From Pseudorasbora parva (lineage: Eukaryota; Chordata; Actinopteri; Cypriniformes; Gobionidae), in NCBI RefSeq assembly GCF_024679245.1, contig NC_090178.1:48082925-48146924 (forward strand): a stretch of 64,000 bases of DNA. The letters are read 5' to 3'. The notes under the pieces were generated by a model, which saw only the letters and a list, made by a program, of their open reading frames with translations, was not told the origin of the DNA and did no database searches. A program made the translations under genes and the position numbers. Numbering within the stretch: position 1 is the stretch's first letter; each line of letters starts with the position of its first letter. Below, in pieces: positions 33,990 to 46,838 of this stretch.

Positions 33990-36900
33990 CTTACTGGCAG
34001 TGAGAACTGCCTGGACGAGAGTTCGCAGAAAGTCTGAACCACTCCCCCTCTAGCCACACAGGCTGCCAGTGACATCATCCCCTACGTTCATAGCCCAAGC
34101 TATATGCCTAAGAGAGAACCTTATCAAGTTTTATCTGAGGTTTCCTACTCTCGGCTTGCTCGAGGGCCTGGGACCTACTACTTCCAAGGAAGGAGTCCCT
34201 TAAGGGAATGTGGCTAGGGGAAACGAGGGCGCCCCAGCCGTCACTAATTCGGGAAAACCTTCACCGAATGCCACCAGGGAGGCCTCACCTGGCATCACTT
34301 CTGTGGGACACCCCAGCTTGGCCAACCCTGTCTGTAAGAACAGAGCCTCCGGACATCGCTCTTAATCATGAGCCTCCAGACTGAGGGACTGCAAACTGGC
34401 AATGTCCTCCTCAGACCGGAACTCGGAGACAGGAATCCTGGAGAGCAGTACTCAGCTTAGTGCTTCTTACCCTTGCCAGTGAGGGGAGTCTCTTCTGCTC
34501 CATCCTAGGATCTACTGAACACATTTATTACAGGGGTGCTCAGGAGGCAGGAAAGGCCTATGGACTGATCTAACCGGGACGCCCCGAGGGGGGCCTACCC
34601 ATCTGACCAGACTCAGGCGGCCGTAAGCTTGCAGACGACCCTCAATGAGGGGAGCTCTTAAGCCAGCCTGGTAGGTAAACCATGCTGTAGGCTAGCCAGT
34701 CCCTGTCCTGAAGGGACTGCGGAGCAGAAATGGAGTCTCGTCGTGCTAGGGCATGAGCCCGCCCTTGACTTATACCGGCCAAGGCCGGGACCAAACGGCA
34801 GGCAGCCGCTAGCTGTCAGCACAAAGCCAGTTATGCGTTCCCGCTCAAGGGAACCGTTTCCCCTCAGGGAGGCCAAGAGGCGCCTCTACCTGGCACCGTT
34901 AGTGCTAGCTGTTTAAGAGACGCAGGAAGGTGGCTTTACTGGTTCCTCAGGGGGCCCATGAGGCCATAACCTCAGAAGCCACCCATGCTAATGGCTAGCT
35001 TGTCACTGAGACCTGGTCCGGGAATCCCTTCCCAAAGAGGCCCAGAAAGGCCTGACAGCATAATACACTGGCCTACCGAGCGTCCCGGCTCGGGGGCTCA
35101 CCCTCGGGCGGCCTGGAGAGGCCTGCTACCTGCCAGCCAATGTGCAAACTGTCGGAAGTTGCTGTGTTCCCGGGGCTTGCCTCCAGGGAGGCCTGTTTGA
35201 TGCTCACATATAGTCCAGTCTTCTAGGGCGGCCTGGAGAGGCCTATTGCCGAAAGGCAGTTCCCTATTAGATTGGTGACAGGCGGTGCTTATCCGATGGC
35301 AAATCCCACCGGAAACTCCGCAGGGCCGGGAAACGACCTTAGGACGGCCTGAAGCGGCCTGCCCCTGATAGCAGACCATGCTAGCCGCCTGGCTAGCACC
35401 CACGCAGACTGTTGCAAGACCTGGGAACCGGGGCTCACCCTACAGGAGGCCTAAAGAGGCCTAGATCCTGTCAACCAATGGTCGGAACCCTAGGTCACCC
35501 CCTCAGGGGATGCCATCTGAGGCGTGCTGAAACTCAGCGAGCCCTCATAAGTCGGGCTGACAGTGGCTTGTCTGCTGGCTGATGAGGACTGGATATCCAG
35601 TCACTACCTGGGAACTCATCCGTAGGGAGGCCTGACCAAGGCCTACCACTTGACCCAGAGTTAACTGCCCTCAGCTGGCATCTCCCCGCCAGCCGGCCTT
35701 CTGTAGATGGTCCATCGCAGCGGCCCATAGAAGCCTTCTGTGACGGCGCAGTCTCCCAGGCAGCGCCTACCAGCGTGGACCTAAAACACAATGCCCACAG
35801 CAGTGCACTCAGCAAAAAACGCTTTGGACCCTCTAAAGCGAGAGGAGTACAACTTACGCCACCTGCCTCCAGGGTGGCCGTCTGGTCGTCCAGTGGTCCG
35901 CCGTCCGTGCAAGGGCGTCAGCCGTGACAGTGTTTCGGCTCCAGGGGAGCATCCTACCAACCCATGCTTTCCAATGGTTGCGAAGTACAGCTCGACCCGA
36001 GCCCTAAAAAGGTGAAGCAGAAGACACAGAGCAAGAGGTGAAAATATTGAACACACACAACTGGCCATTTCCTGAACCAAGCCGGGGGGCCGCCCAGAAG
36101 TGGCGGCCGCACTAGCTCTGGGGGGCGGGGCTAGCAAAACCAGTCTAACTGCGCACCGCGAAGAGACGCCTACCCCGTCCCCATGACCACTGGCTGAGTT
36201 GCGATTCATTCTGCTACACACCTTTTGCATTAATAACAACCCCCAAATGCAGAAGGGGGGTGGGCATTGGCCGGACAGGGATACAAAACTCCTGCGGGAC
36301 TACCGACAGGAGCCCGGGGCAACTGCCAGGGCGATATGCCATCGCGAGACGCCACCGCCATCCCATCAACAGCCTAGGCCAACCTGATGCACTAGCATCG
36401 GTCTGATAATCCCACAAACAGAGGCCCTAAAAAGGGCTGGGACAGACCTTACTGTAGTTCATGCGCTAGCCTAACCTCACATATTAATCTAGATATTTCA
36501 CTAGCAGAGGTGCCAACGCTACCCAGAGGTGGCTACAGCTAAAAAGTTCGCTAGGAGAACATACATCAGTTTACATCGCCGCTACATGCCCGCGGCATGT
36601 GCGGTGGCCTCAACTGCTCATATTACACATATCCAGAAGAGAAACAGCCTTTAAACTACTGTTGCTACACTAGCAAACATACAGCCTACATAAACACTCT
36701 GTGTTTATACAAACATCATTCTAGCCACCTTCACAGGGGAACTACAGGCCCAACTTCTCCAACTGTTACATTCCTTCACTCTTTTTTGCAGAAAAAACAT
36801 CCTTCAGGGAAGCATAGATCCCAAACATACGGCATTGAAAAGAAGAATGTTGGCCCTAAAAGGGGACTCACCCGCTGTCTTCAGTGCCTCATCGCTTCAT

Positions 36901-37059
36901 GTAACATGCATGCTTCGGCGCACTCACCTGAGGGTGGGGCGCTCTCACACACCGGCCCGTCAGAGTCTCACATCCGTTCATCATAGGCCTGCGCGGCCTG
37001 GTGTAAAGCGCGCCCGGGGAGAAAAGAAAACAAAAGAAAATAAAGGAAGGGACATACCA
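33990..37059. other. noncoding GC-rich interior of the DIRS derivative
   Basis: Between about 34270 and 35660 the sequence is built from degenerate units of roughly 70-120 bp centred on paired AGGCCT-type motifs (GGCGGCCTGGAGAGGCCTGC at 35110, GGCGGCCTGGAGAGGCCTAT at 35229, CGGCCTGAAGCGGCCTGC at 35345, GGAGGCCTAAAGAGGCCTAG at 35445, GGGAGGCCTGACCAAGGCCT near 35625). From 35780 to 37059 it is non-repetitive. No RT, RNase H or tyrosine recombinase motif could be found in any frame. Confidence 0.65.
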
Positions 37060-38474
37060 TCACATTCTCCGCGCACTCGGGGACGGAGACTCACCGCCTC
37101 GCTTCCGGCGCTGGAAGCGGTTCCTCTCCCCGATGTCCCTCCTCCTGTTGCGGGTGTCCCGCCTCTTCTGCGTCCTGCTCCTCCACGGAGGGGGCACACG
37201 AGAGGCCACGCTACTGCGTTGGCCCAATCGATGATCCTCGGATCTCGACGGGCCAGGGTCACCCTCCTGCCTGGGCGCCACCCCGGACCTCAGCGGAATA
37301 CACGTTCTATACGCCGCTGAGCGCGCCCTTGCCTCTCTGAACCTCCCCACCACCGCCTCGACGGAGGTGCCAAAAAGCTCAGAGGGCGAGACCGGGTAAT
37401 CGAGGAGAAAGGCCTTTTCTTTCACCCCGATGTCTGCCAGGTTCAGCCACAGATGTCTCTCCGTGGCGACCATAGCCGCCATCGACCGTCTGATGGCGAC
37501 TGCTGTGTGTTTGGCCGCCCGGAGAGAGAGATCCGTGGTGCGGCGCAACTCTGCCATCACATCAGGGGGTAGGCCCTCCCCCTGATCAAAGTCCCTCAGC
37601 AGGCCAGCTTGATAAGCCTGCAACACAGACATTGTGTGCAAGGCCGCCGCCGCCTGACCCGCCGACGTGTATGCCCTGCCATTAAGATGCGAAGTCGTCT
37701 TTAATGGTTTCGATGGCAGGGCTGGAGCTCTTAGTGTCGATGGCCGCCCAGACGCGAGACAGTTCGCGAACGTCTCGTCGATGGGCGGCATCGACACATA
37801 CCCTGCCTCGGCCAATCCCTCGACATCAGCGAAATTGAAAGGCTGATGTCGATGGATTTGCACCGAGTAGGGTTTCTTCCATGCCACCACGACCTGCTTG
37901 TGTAGGTCGGGGAGGAATGGAAGGCTCCCGGGAGCTGGGCGGCTATGGTCGGGGAGAAACTGATCGCCCAATCTGTCACGTCCAACAGCTCCCCATACAC
38001 GGGGCAGGATGGCTGGGAGGATTCAGCCTCAGCCTCATTTCCCTTCTCATCTACAGCCATCCTCTGATCGACCGGGAGAGCACGGGCTGACAAAGAGGAG
38101 GAGTCTCCATCCGACTCCTCCTCCGTCAGCCTACCCTCGCGACCTGGCTGATCGTCCGCGAGAACTGTACTCTCCGGACGATGAGCCAGGTCCATCTGGG
38201 AGCCCCAGGACAGACGGCGCCGCTCAGCCTCAGCGTGAGTGGGACCGCTTCCAGATGCTGAATCTTCCTCCCTCGAGATAAAGGCCAAGCGAGAGCGGAG
38301 CGTCCTCAACGGAAAACGCTCACAGTTTGCGCAGGAGGCCCCCTCGACAACCTCCCGCACGTGCACTTTCCCCAGGCAGAGCACACAAAGAGTGTGTGTG
38401 TCCTCAGGCGCGAGAAACCTGGGACACGGATCAGCGCACCTGTACGATCCCTTCAACTTACGTGTGCATTTCAT
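37060..38474 (-). pseudogene. DIRS gag-like gene, frameshifted
   Basis: The ATG at 38474 lies about 80 bp downstream of the ITR TATA box, so I prefer it to the upstream ATG at 38573, which precedes the promoter. Residues 13-51 hold a Cys/His cluster (C13, C17, C30, C33, H38, C48, C51) like that of fish DIRS gag proteins, followed by an acidic, serine-rich region. Near 37965 the reading moves to another frame, which continues to a stop just below 37063. This second part has the conserved block of DIRS gag: SLPFLPDLHKQVVVAWKKPY, SKPLKTTSHLNGRAY, AGQAAAALHTMSVLQAYQA, ATERHLWLNLADI, with a basic Arg-rich tail. The frameshift breaks the protein at about residue 170 of about 470. The role, known for the family, is assembling the retroelement RNA particle. 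Confidence 0.82.
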
Positions 38475-38499
38475 TTTAAACAGACTTTCTAGCGAACCA

Positions 38500-38686
38500 G
38501 ACAGAACAGTCCCTGAAGACGAAAGGATAGCGTCATGTTGGCACGCTGCCCCTTTTATACTTCCTGGTCGCACGGTGATGACATCACCAGCTGCCGACGG
38601 TCAGTAGGATTGTGATTTGATAGCGATTTCAGACACCTGTCACGCTGAAGGCGTTCCCCGTAGCGTCAGCTGACGCAGCGCGAGTT
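38500..38686 (-). repeat. DIRS inverted terminal repeat, right (5' end)
   Basis: Reverse complement of the left ITR. Includes the promoter and the start of the transcribed region, ending before the gag ATG. Confidence 0.9.
38553..38559 (-). promoter_or_regulatory. TATA box of the DIRS gag promoter
   Basis: On the minus strand AAGTATAAAAGGGGC; expected transcription start is around 38525-38530, leaving a 5' leader of about 50 nt before the ATG at 38474. Confidence 0.65.
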
Positions 38687-39576
38687 CCCTTTCGAAAGGG
38701 AACTAATGTTGGACGTTTGATGGAGTATTTCTGTGTCAAAAATACTCCTTCCGGTTTCTGAGAGTTTTCTGAGAGTTTTTTTCGAGTATGGCTTGGCTTG
38801 ATGTCGATAGAGCAAAAGGTCCTTGAATGGGCCGTACGGGCTCTTCTCCAGGTAGGGTGCGCGCGCGTGTGACTAGAGCGAGAGAGGAAATGCACGCCCA
38901 TAAACGCTCAGGTGCCGATCCACTTGTCCGTCCAACACTTATGTTGCGCCGCGCCGCACTCCTCTTTATTCCTATAGGTGACATCAAACGTCTTTAATGC
39001 GCCCGCACAGCATTCCGGGAAGGCAGCTCTGCATTTGAACTGGTTTGAATGCAGAAATGACGAGAAGCCTCACATCACTACACTACACTCACATTTTTAT
39101 AGTCTAGTCTGACGTGCAAAACCGTTTTGCTTGCTTCTGCTAAGGTTTAGTCGCATACAATAGTCCATAAACCAAATCATGTCATCATAAACCACGAGTA
39201 AACGCACACTAATGTTGACAGGCCACTAAATACAGTACATACCACAGAGACGGACGTCCTGCTGCAGCTGCTTCTCCTGTTCAATTTACTTCATCCTCCG
39301 GATCTGATTCTGGATCATATCTGTATTAGTTGAATCTGATTGATAGGCATGGTTTATTAGAGTAACATTTTCTTTTCCACGCTTGAGGATGACAGCTTTC
39401 AGCAATATCTCGTGCAGTAGCTGCACGCTCATCATTCTTTAGCTCCGCCCACACGATACGCCTCCAGGCGCTCGTTTTTTTAACGGAAAGACTCGGTACA
39501 GCCTATCTTTCTTTTATAAATATAATAAAACTAAATACTTTTCAGAGATATAAAGGATGCAATACTACTCTATAGG

Positions 39577-39694
39577 TAGGGATGGGTACCGAAACCCGGT
39601 ATTAAACGGGCCCCGGGGCTGAATTTTGAGAGACCGTTGTATCGATAAGCTCGGCCGTTATCGGTTCTGCTGTCGGTACTTTTGAAAATACACG

Positions 39695-39792
<98 letters not shown>

Positions 39793-40607
39793 AAAACGAC
39801 AGCCCTAATGAGTGATGATGGAGGACAGAACTAAACATTCAAACATAGCCTGGTTACACTTTACACTAGATAATGATAATGTGATTTTTAGATTTTGGTT
39901 TCTTTGGCAAAGATTTTGGCAAAGAATATAATTTTAATATTTATGTCTAGCGCAACTTAATTCCCTTTGCAGCAGTAGTCTACGCTGTCATTTCTCCCTA
40001 TAACTCAAACAGAATCAGCATGATCGGTGATTGTTGTTAAATACAGTCTAGCTACTGCTGGTAAATTGTGGGATGCGTTTAATAATAAAAAGAGCGATTA
40101 AAAGCACAAAAATGTGCCCAAGAGATTTTTCACAAGTCGGCGCGCACTCCGAAACAGCCGCAACGAGACGAGCAAATTACATTTTCGGTTTCACACTCGC
40201 GTCTAAACGATCAAATGTACACAAACATCTATGTCAAAATGACCGGCTTGGAGAGTCTCTTAAACACAGTTTGTGTCTAAAATGGACGTTGCTATTATGG
40301 ATAGTTGGGAGAAAATGTAGTGCATCTGCCTATTATCAGTCGCCTATAGATCTGCACGTCTGTCTTAAAGAGGCAGCGGTGTAAATAAACATGCTGATGA
40401 ATTATTGCGAATTAAACAACCAAATGCAAAGAGAAAATCCCTCACAGCTCTTGAATGAATAACTTCAGCTTTAATAAGCATTAATTTATCCTATCTATGA
40501 TAAACTATGCAGTGTTATTTTACATTTGATTACTAGAATTCTTCCTGAAATTAAAGCACTGTGTAGGCCTATATAATGTGTATCTTTGTTAATTGTGTGT
40601 GTGGGGG

Positions 40608-40640
<33 letters not shown>

Positions 40641-40751
40641 ATGTAGTAAATCTCAAAAAGTACCGATAAGAATACCGTTAAAGTACCGGACCGATAAGCA
40701 GTATCGTTAAGAGTAGTAATACCGTTAAAACCTTAACGATTCCCATCCCTA
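39577..40751 (+). mobile_element. hAT-type element with TAGGGATGGG termini and a BED-like relic
   Basis: Ends TAGGGATGGGTACCG and ACGATTCCCATCCCTA are inverted, flanked by a perfect 8-bp duplication TCTATAGG (39569-39576 and 40752-40759). A frame at 40073-40384 contains CPRDFSQVGAHSETAATRRA followed about 20 residues later by SNVHKHL, which resembles a decayed BED finger (two Cys lost). A (GA)n run is inside. It is inserted in the level-3 element. Confidence 0.85.
39696..39791. repeat. (GA)n microsatellite
   Basis: About 96 bp of GA dinucleotides; Ser-Leu frames on the minus strand come from it. Confidence 0.97.
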
Positions 40752-41830
40752 TCTATAGGTACTCAAGATTGACATGAGATTGACTGAAACTGAGTGTTTC
40801 ACCCCCCCTTTAATGAGACTCTCCTCATGTGTTTGCAGTTTAAATATAATGATGCATAGTTTTTGTATTATCAAGTTATTGGCCAAACGTGTCATTACAA
40901 AAGTTCATAATGCTGCTGCAGGTGAAATATAATGTAGATAGCACTGAATAAATATCTTTTCGTCAGGTTAAATACTTATAATTGATCACTCAAACCTTTA
41001 TCTAAAACTCCCTAATAACCGAACATCTGTCATGTTTGGAGTTTTTTAACACTTTTTATCCACGTTTGTAGTTCTCGCAATGGGTTGTGGGCAATATCAG
41101 CATTTAAGAGTGTGCTTCCATCCGCACTTTGAATTCTGACCAGAAATAGTAGACCATCCGCGTAACTTTGGAATACACTTTTCAGCATACTATGGTTTGG
41201 GACACACTTATTCTATTTTGAATACTATTTAGTATGGTATGGGAATTGGGATGCAGGGTAGAGTTCCTCCTTCCCTCCATCTCCACCTGTGACTCCTCCA
41301 GCACACTGACTCCGCCGTTGTATGTTGTTACTGCTAGGCTCTGGGTCTGCATCAGTGGGCAACTTCCATCATTGCCATCAGGGTCTCTTCGTATTCCTGT
41401 CTCCACCATCCCTTCACCATCTCCTCGTCCTCCTCCTAAGCCGCATCCTTCTCCTCTTCACGACGCAAGGTCGAGCCTTCCGGCGAGAGCCATAATGTTA
41501 AAAACATTCAGTTGTGTTTGGTCTTGTTTTTGTCTTCATGGACTTTTAGTTTGTATTCATTGGTTTCTTATGTTCCTTTGTTCTTTTCCCGCTTCTCGTG
41601 TGTTGTCATTGTTAATATGTCTTTAGTCAGTTTAGTTCAGCTGTGTTTAGCAGCCTTTTCCTGTGTTTAGTGTTCCGTCTCGTTTGCGTTGTAGTGTATG
41701 CAACTTACTTCTGTTCTGTGTTAAACTGTGGATGACTATTAAAAGCTTTTGTTGTGAACTTTATCCTTCTTCGTCATCTGTCTGTGCAAGTTAAATCCTA
41801 CCAGTGTTCAGGAGATATCACCTCTGGAGC

Positions 41831-43078
41831 TCCTCTTCACTTCCCATGTTATACCTCTATCTTAAATCAAGGTTTCCCATTATGTCTTTGGATACCACTG
41901 ATGCTTCATACTTGGTGAGCACTGGGTCTGCTGAGGATTAAATATAATCATTATGTTAACTGTTCTGGTTTTGTGATAATGAAGCCGTGGCTGGGCTAGA
42001 CCCACCTCATGAGTAGCCGATTAAATTTTGCCATAGAATATTGGTTGAAATAGAATGAAATAAAATAAAATGTGCTGCTATTACCATTTAGATTGTGTGG
42101 TCAGCCCACAGGCAGGATACATGTACAAGTAAATAATTGAATTTGCACACCCTTGTCGAAAGCCAGGTCTGTGTGGAGACATTCATTTTTTCCCAATCCT
42201 TATTTTCACATTGGCTTATTGCCGTGTTTTCAAGGGCATCGGTCTGGTCCTGCAGGCACCATAAATAATAAAAAAATCAATGGTTAGACTAAAGATGACT
42301 TCATTTCCACATTTCCCCATCATGCAAGTCAAATGAAGATAGTGTTCTGAACAAATGAATGAGTTTTGCAGATGGTTACTTAGTTGGACTGGTTACCTTC
42401 AGGAAACTGCCTACAGCCTCTTAGACCAGCATGGTAACTGTGGACATGCTAATTCAAAAATGATTTTGTGTTCTTTGGTGTTCAAATTACACCACTATAT
42501 AGAATAATTATTTAAAGAATGATTGCAATTATTTAAAAACACAGGGGACATATTTGAGGCTTTCTTTCCCCTCCACAATCGGCTTGATTGCATAGTCCTG
42601 AGATCTACTCCACCTTTTCACCTGCCCCAGCAAGAACTGCAGTGGCTTATTATTATCAACTAAATCATAGACGGCGTATGCCAGTCAATATACTATCTGA
42701 TGCAGAATTTCTTACACACTTCTTAATCCCTAACACTCTAAACACTCTAACACCCTAAAATAGTGAATTTGAGTAGAGCCAGCCAACTGAAATTAAACAA
42801 ATGATTTCAATCAAATGTCAAAAAAGTATTTAGAAATTACATTAAAAAAAAATATTTAAATAAAAAATTTTTTTTTGAAATTACTCAAAATTTCAATTTC
42901 ATTTTCTGAGTTTTATGAACTTGTTTCTTTTAATTTAGATAAACTTAAATGTAACTGAAACTGGGCTGTGATTTCCCAGCATGCTCTGCCATGACACTCA
43001 AAAGGGAGAGGAAATGATAAAATGAAGTGTCATATAATGTTGTTGAGCAAGATTAATGGTAAGTGGGAGATTTAGTTC
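41831..43078. other. unassigned
   Basis: No recognised element or coding frame. Homopolymer A/T runs near 42840-42880. Confidence 0.35.
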
Positions 43079-43253
43079 ACTGTAAACCTGAATAAGTTGG
43101 CAAAACTCAAAATAATTAAACAATTTACATAACTTAAAATGTGTCAGTTCTGTGACTTAAATACTCTAAATAATTTATCAAACTAATTTGGTTAATTTGA
43201 GTTGGCTCTACTCACACCAATTCATTATTTTGAGCATGAGGGTTTACAGTGTG
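43079..43253. mobile_element. short MITE with CACTGTAAACC ends
   Basis: Ends CACTGTAAACC and GGTTTACAGTG are inverted, with inner pairs CAAAACTCAAAATAATTA and AATTCATTATTTTGAG. 175 bp. Confidence 0.7.
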
Positions 43254-43623
43254 TATAATGTTTTGCTATGCTAGTTTAGAAAAGTTTATGTTATGTTGTT
43301 GTTTACTGCCATGGTGACGAGTGGAGCTTGAGCTTAGTTTGAGAATATATATGCAGTATGTTAAATGTATTATATTACTGTCTTCATTCAGAAAGTATTA
43401 TGCTAATGCTATCTAAGCATTGTGTTACCAATTAGCAAGGTAACATTTATTAAATTAACTGGTTAAAGCTAGCCAAGTTTCCACTACTAAAAAGTTGATC
43501 ATTTTAAGTTAGGCTAAATGCATGAATTAGCTAAAAAAAACAAAAAAAAAAACTATATATATATCTATGATAAACTAAAAAAAAAAAAAAAAAAAAAAAA
43601 TATAAAAATAAGCTAAAAAAAAA

Positions 43624-43626
<3 letters not shown>

Positions 43627-43658
<32 letters not shown>
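43627..43658. repeat. (TA)n microsatellite
   Basis: About 32 bp of TA dinucleotides within an A/T-rich run, just before the third BED MITE. Confidence 0.9.
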
Positions 43659-43659
<1 letters not shown>

Positions 43660-43682
43660 CATACTTATTATATACTTATTAT

Positions 43683-44518
43683 TAGGGCCGGGACTCGATT
43701 AAAAAAATTAATCTAATTAATTAGAGGCTTTGTAATTAATTAATCGAAATTAATCGCATTTTAATCGCATATAAATATTTTACCTGAGAACAATGAGAAG
43801 TAATTTTTCACATGTATTTTTAGTATACCATTGAATAATGACTGAATACATAAGCTTAATCAACAAAATATTGTTTATTTATTTCAGTCCAGCAGACCAG
43901 TGCAATGTTTGCCATTAAGTGTAGCAAAAGCATATTTGTGATATTTGAGGCTCGATGTGCTGCGGTGATACGCTAATTCCTTGTTGTATAGCAGGGGTGT
44001 CCAATCCTGCTCCTGGAGGGCCACTGTTCTGCTGAGTTTAGCTCTAACCCCAATTAAACACACCTGTACCAGCTCATTAAGGTCTTATTAGGCATACTAG
44101 AAACTTTAGCAGTGTATTGAGGCAAGCTGGAGCTAAACTCTGCAGGACGTCAGTGGCCCTCCAGGACCGACTTTGGATACCCCTGTTGTATAGCTTGCAC
44201 ACAACCATGCTCTTGTCGACGCTACCATCATTTCGTTTTTTAAAACTAAATTTCCCATCCACGGGGCCAAGCAAAGCGGTCTCATCAGCTTCTTCGTTCA
44301 TGTTCACTATGGTTTGTTGTTTTCATGGTTGTTGTCGTGACTCATGAGCGCTAGTTGGTGTTCCAGTATAATCGGTCCGTCAAAACTCATTCATTGAAAA
44401 ACGTTCCGCGGGGCAAAAATAAGTGCGATTAATTTTTTTTTTTTTTTGCGTAATTAATTAACGCGTTAAAGTCCCGTAGTTAATTAATCTTAATTAACGC
44501 GTTAAAGTCCCGGCCCTA
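43683..44518 (-). mobile_element. BED-finger hAT MITE, copy 3 (with Angel insertion, inverted)
   Basis: Perfect 8-bp duplication CTTATTAT (43675-43682 and 44519-44526). Ends TAGGGCCGGGACT and AGTCCCGGCCCTA. The BED-finger ATG is at 44301 on the minus strand; the frame is broken by the Angel element at 43992-44185. Finger Cys-to-Tyr as in the other copies. Confidence 0.9.
43992..44185. mobile_element. Angel-type MITE nested in BED MITE copy 3
   Basis: Ends CAGGGGTGTCC and GGATACCCCTG with a perfect 8-bp duplication TTGTATAG (43984-43991 and 44186-44193). This is the complement of the CTATACAA site used in copy 2. Confidence 0.9.
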
Positions 44519-44520
44519 CT

Positions 44521-44523
<3 letters not shown>

Positions 44524-44608
<85 letters not shown>
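44524..44608. repeat. (AT)n microsatellite
   Basis: About 85 bp of AT dinucleotides adjoining the MITE. Confidence 0.95.
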
Positions 44609-44611
<3 letters not shown>

Positions 44612-44637
44612 TTAGTTGTGCTTGATGACTGAGGCCC

Positions 44638-44800
44638 ATTAATTCTTCCCACGCCACTGGCGGAATTTTCCTTTACGTGTTTTCATTGTTAAACTATTAC
44701 ATATTTTCTGAAAGAGTACATAATCTCCCGATCAAAACACAGGAAGAAAAAGAGCAGAAACCAGCAATAATAGCATTTTTTAAGCATGTTGTCAGCTGAT
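44638..44800. mobile_element. repeat X, partial copy
   Basis: Starts TTAATTCTTCCC and contains TGAAAGAGTACATAATCTCC and CGATCAAAACACAGGAAG as in 7461-8313. It degrades rightward. Confidence 0.6.

Positions 44801-46838
<2,038 letters not shown>

Larger units (their letters stand above)
33588..38703 (-). mobile_element. DIRS-type retrotransposon, gag-only derivative (level 4 of the nest)
   Basis: All end structures of DIRS elements can be seen. Inverted terminal repeats lie at 33638-33815 and 38500-38686. An internal complementary region at 33852-33948, next to the 3' ITR, joins the complement of the left extension to that of the right one. An AAC (GTT on the coding strand) lies at each junction, 33585-33587 and 38701-38703, with no longer duplication. 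The host sequence reads straight through as CAGAAACTAATG without it. Coding strand is minus. Only a gag-like gene remains (37060-38474); the RT, RNase H, methyltransferase and tyrosine recombinase genes of full DIRS elements are absent, replaced by GC-rich noncoding DNA. At about 5.1 kb it is slightly shorter than typical DIRS elements. Confidence 0.88.
33496..40809. mobile_element. TTAA-flanked element with AGGGGGG termini (level 3 of the nest)
   Basis: TTAA at 33492-33495 and 40810-40813 flanks ends AGGGGGGTTGAAA and TTTCACCCCCCCT, which fits a TTAA-target superfamily (piggyBac or Kolobok). Its own sequence is 33496-33587, 38704-39576 and 40752-40809; the rest is a DIRS element and a hAT element inserted later. 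It has no transposase. Confidence 0.75.
33138..41256. mobile_element. TGTCCCAATT-ended DNA element (level 2 of the nest)
   Basis: The left end GTGTCCCAATTCGCATAC is mirrored at the right by GTATGGGAATTGGGATGC. Left arm 33138-33491 and right arm 40814-41256 are the original element; the span between is the level-3 insertion. Target duplication is unclear. Confidence 0.68.
32198..41830 (+). mobile_element. nonautonomous LTR-like element, split by an 8.1-kb nest
   Basis: Two outer pieces, 32198-33137 and 41257-41830, share a direct repeat: TTTGTATTCAGTAG..., CTTGTTCCTGC..., TTCAGCTGTGTT near 32227-32310, and TTTGTATTCATTGG..., TTCAGCTGTGTT near 41550-41645. This is consistent with LTRs. The inner part has a short Met-started frame near 32525 (MSEPEYDERSTDPASAPE) and proline/serine-rich frames of the kind seen in cyprinid gag-like LTR derivatives. 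Everything between 33138 and 41256 belongs to later insertions. Confidence 0.5.

Noticed and set aside
35098..36239. Minus-strand frames inside the DIRS interior as pol
   Set aside because: No RT, RNase H or recombinase motifs; composition reflects GC-rich repeats.
37881..38607. Plus-strand frames opposite the gag-like gene
   Set aside because: Shadow frames; the conserved DIRS gag blocks are on the minus strand.
39570..39838. Ser-Leu repeat proteins
   Set aside because: Translation of a (GA)n microsatellite.
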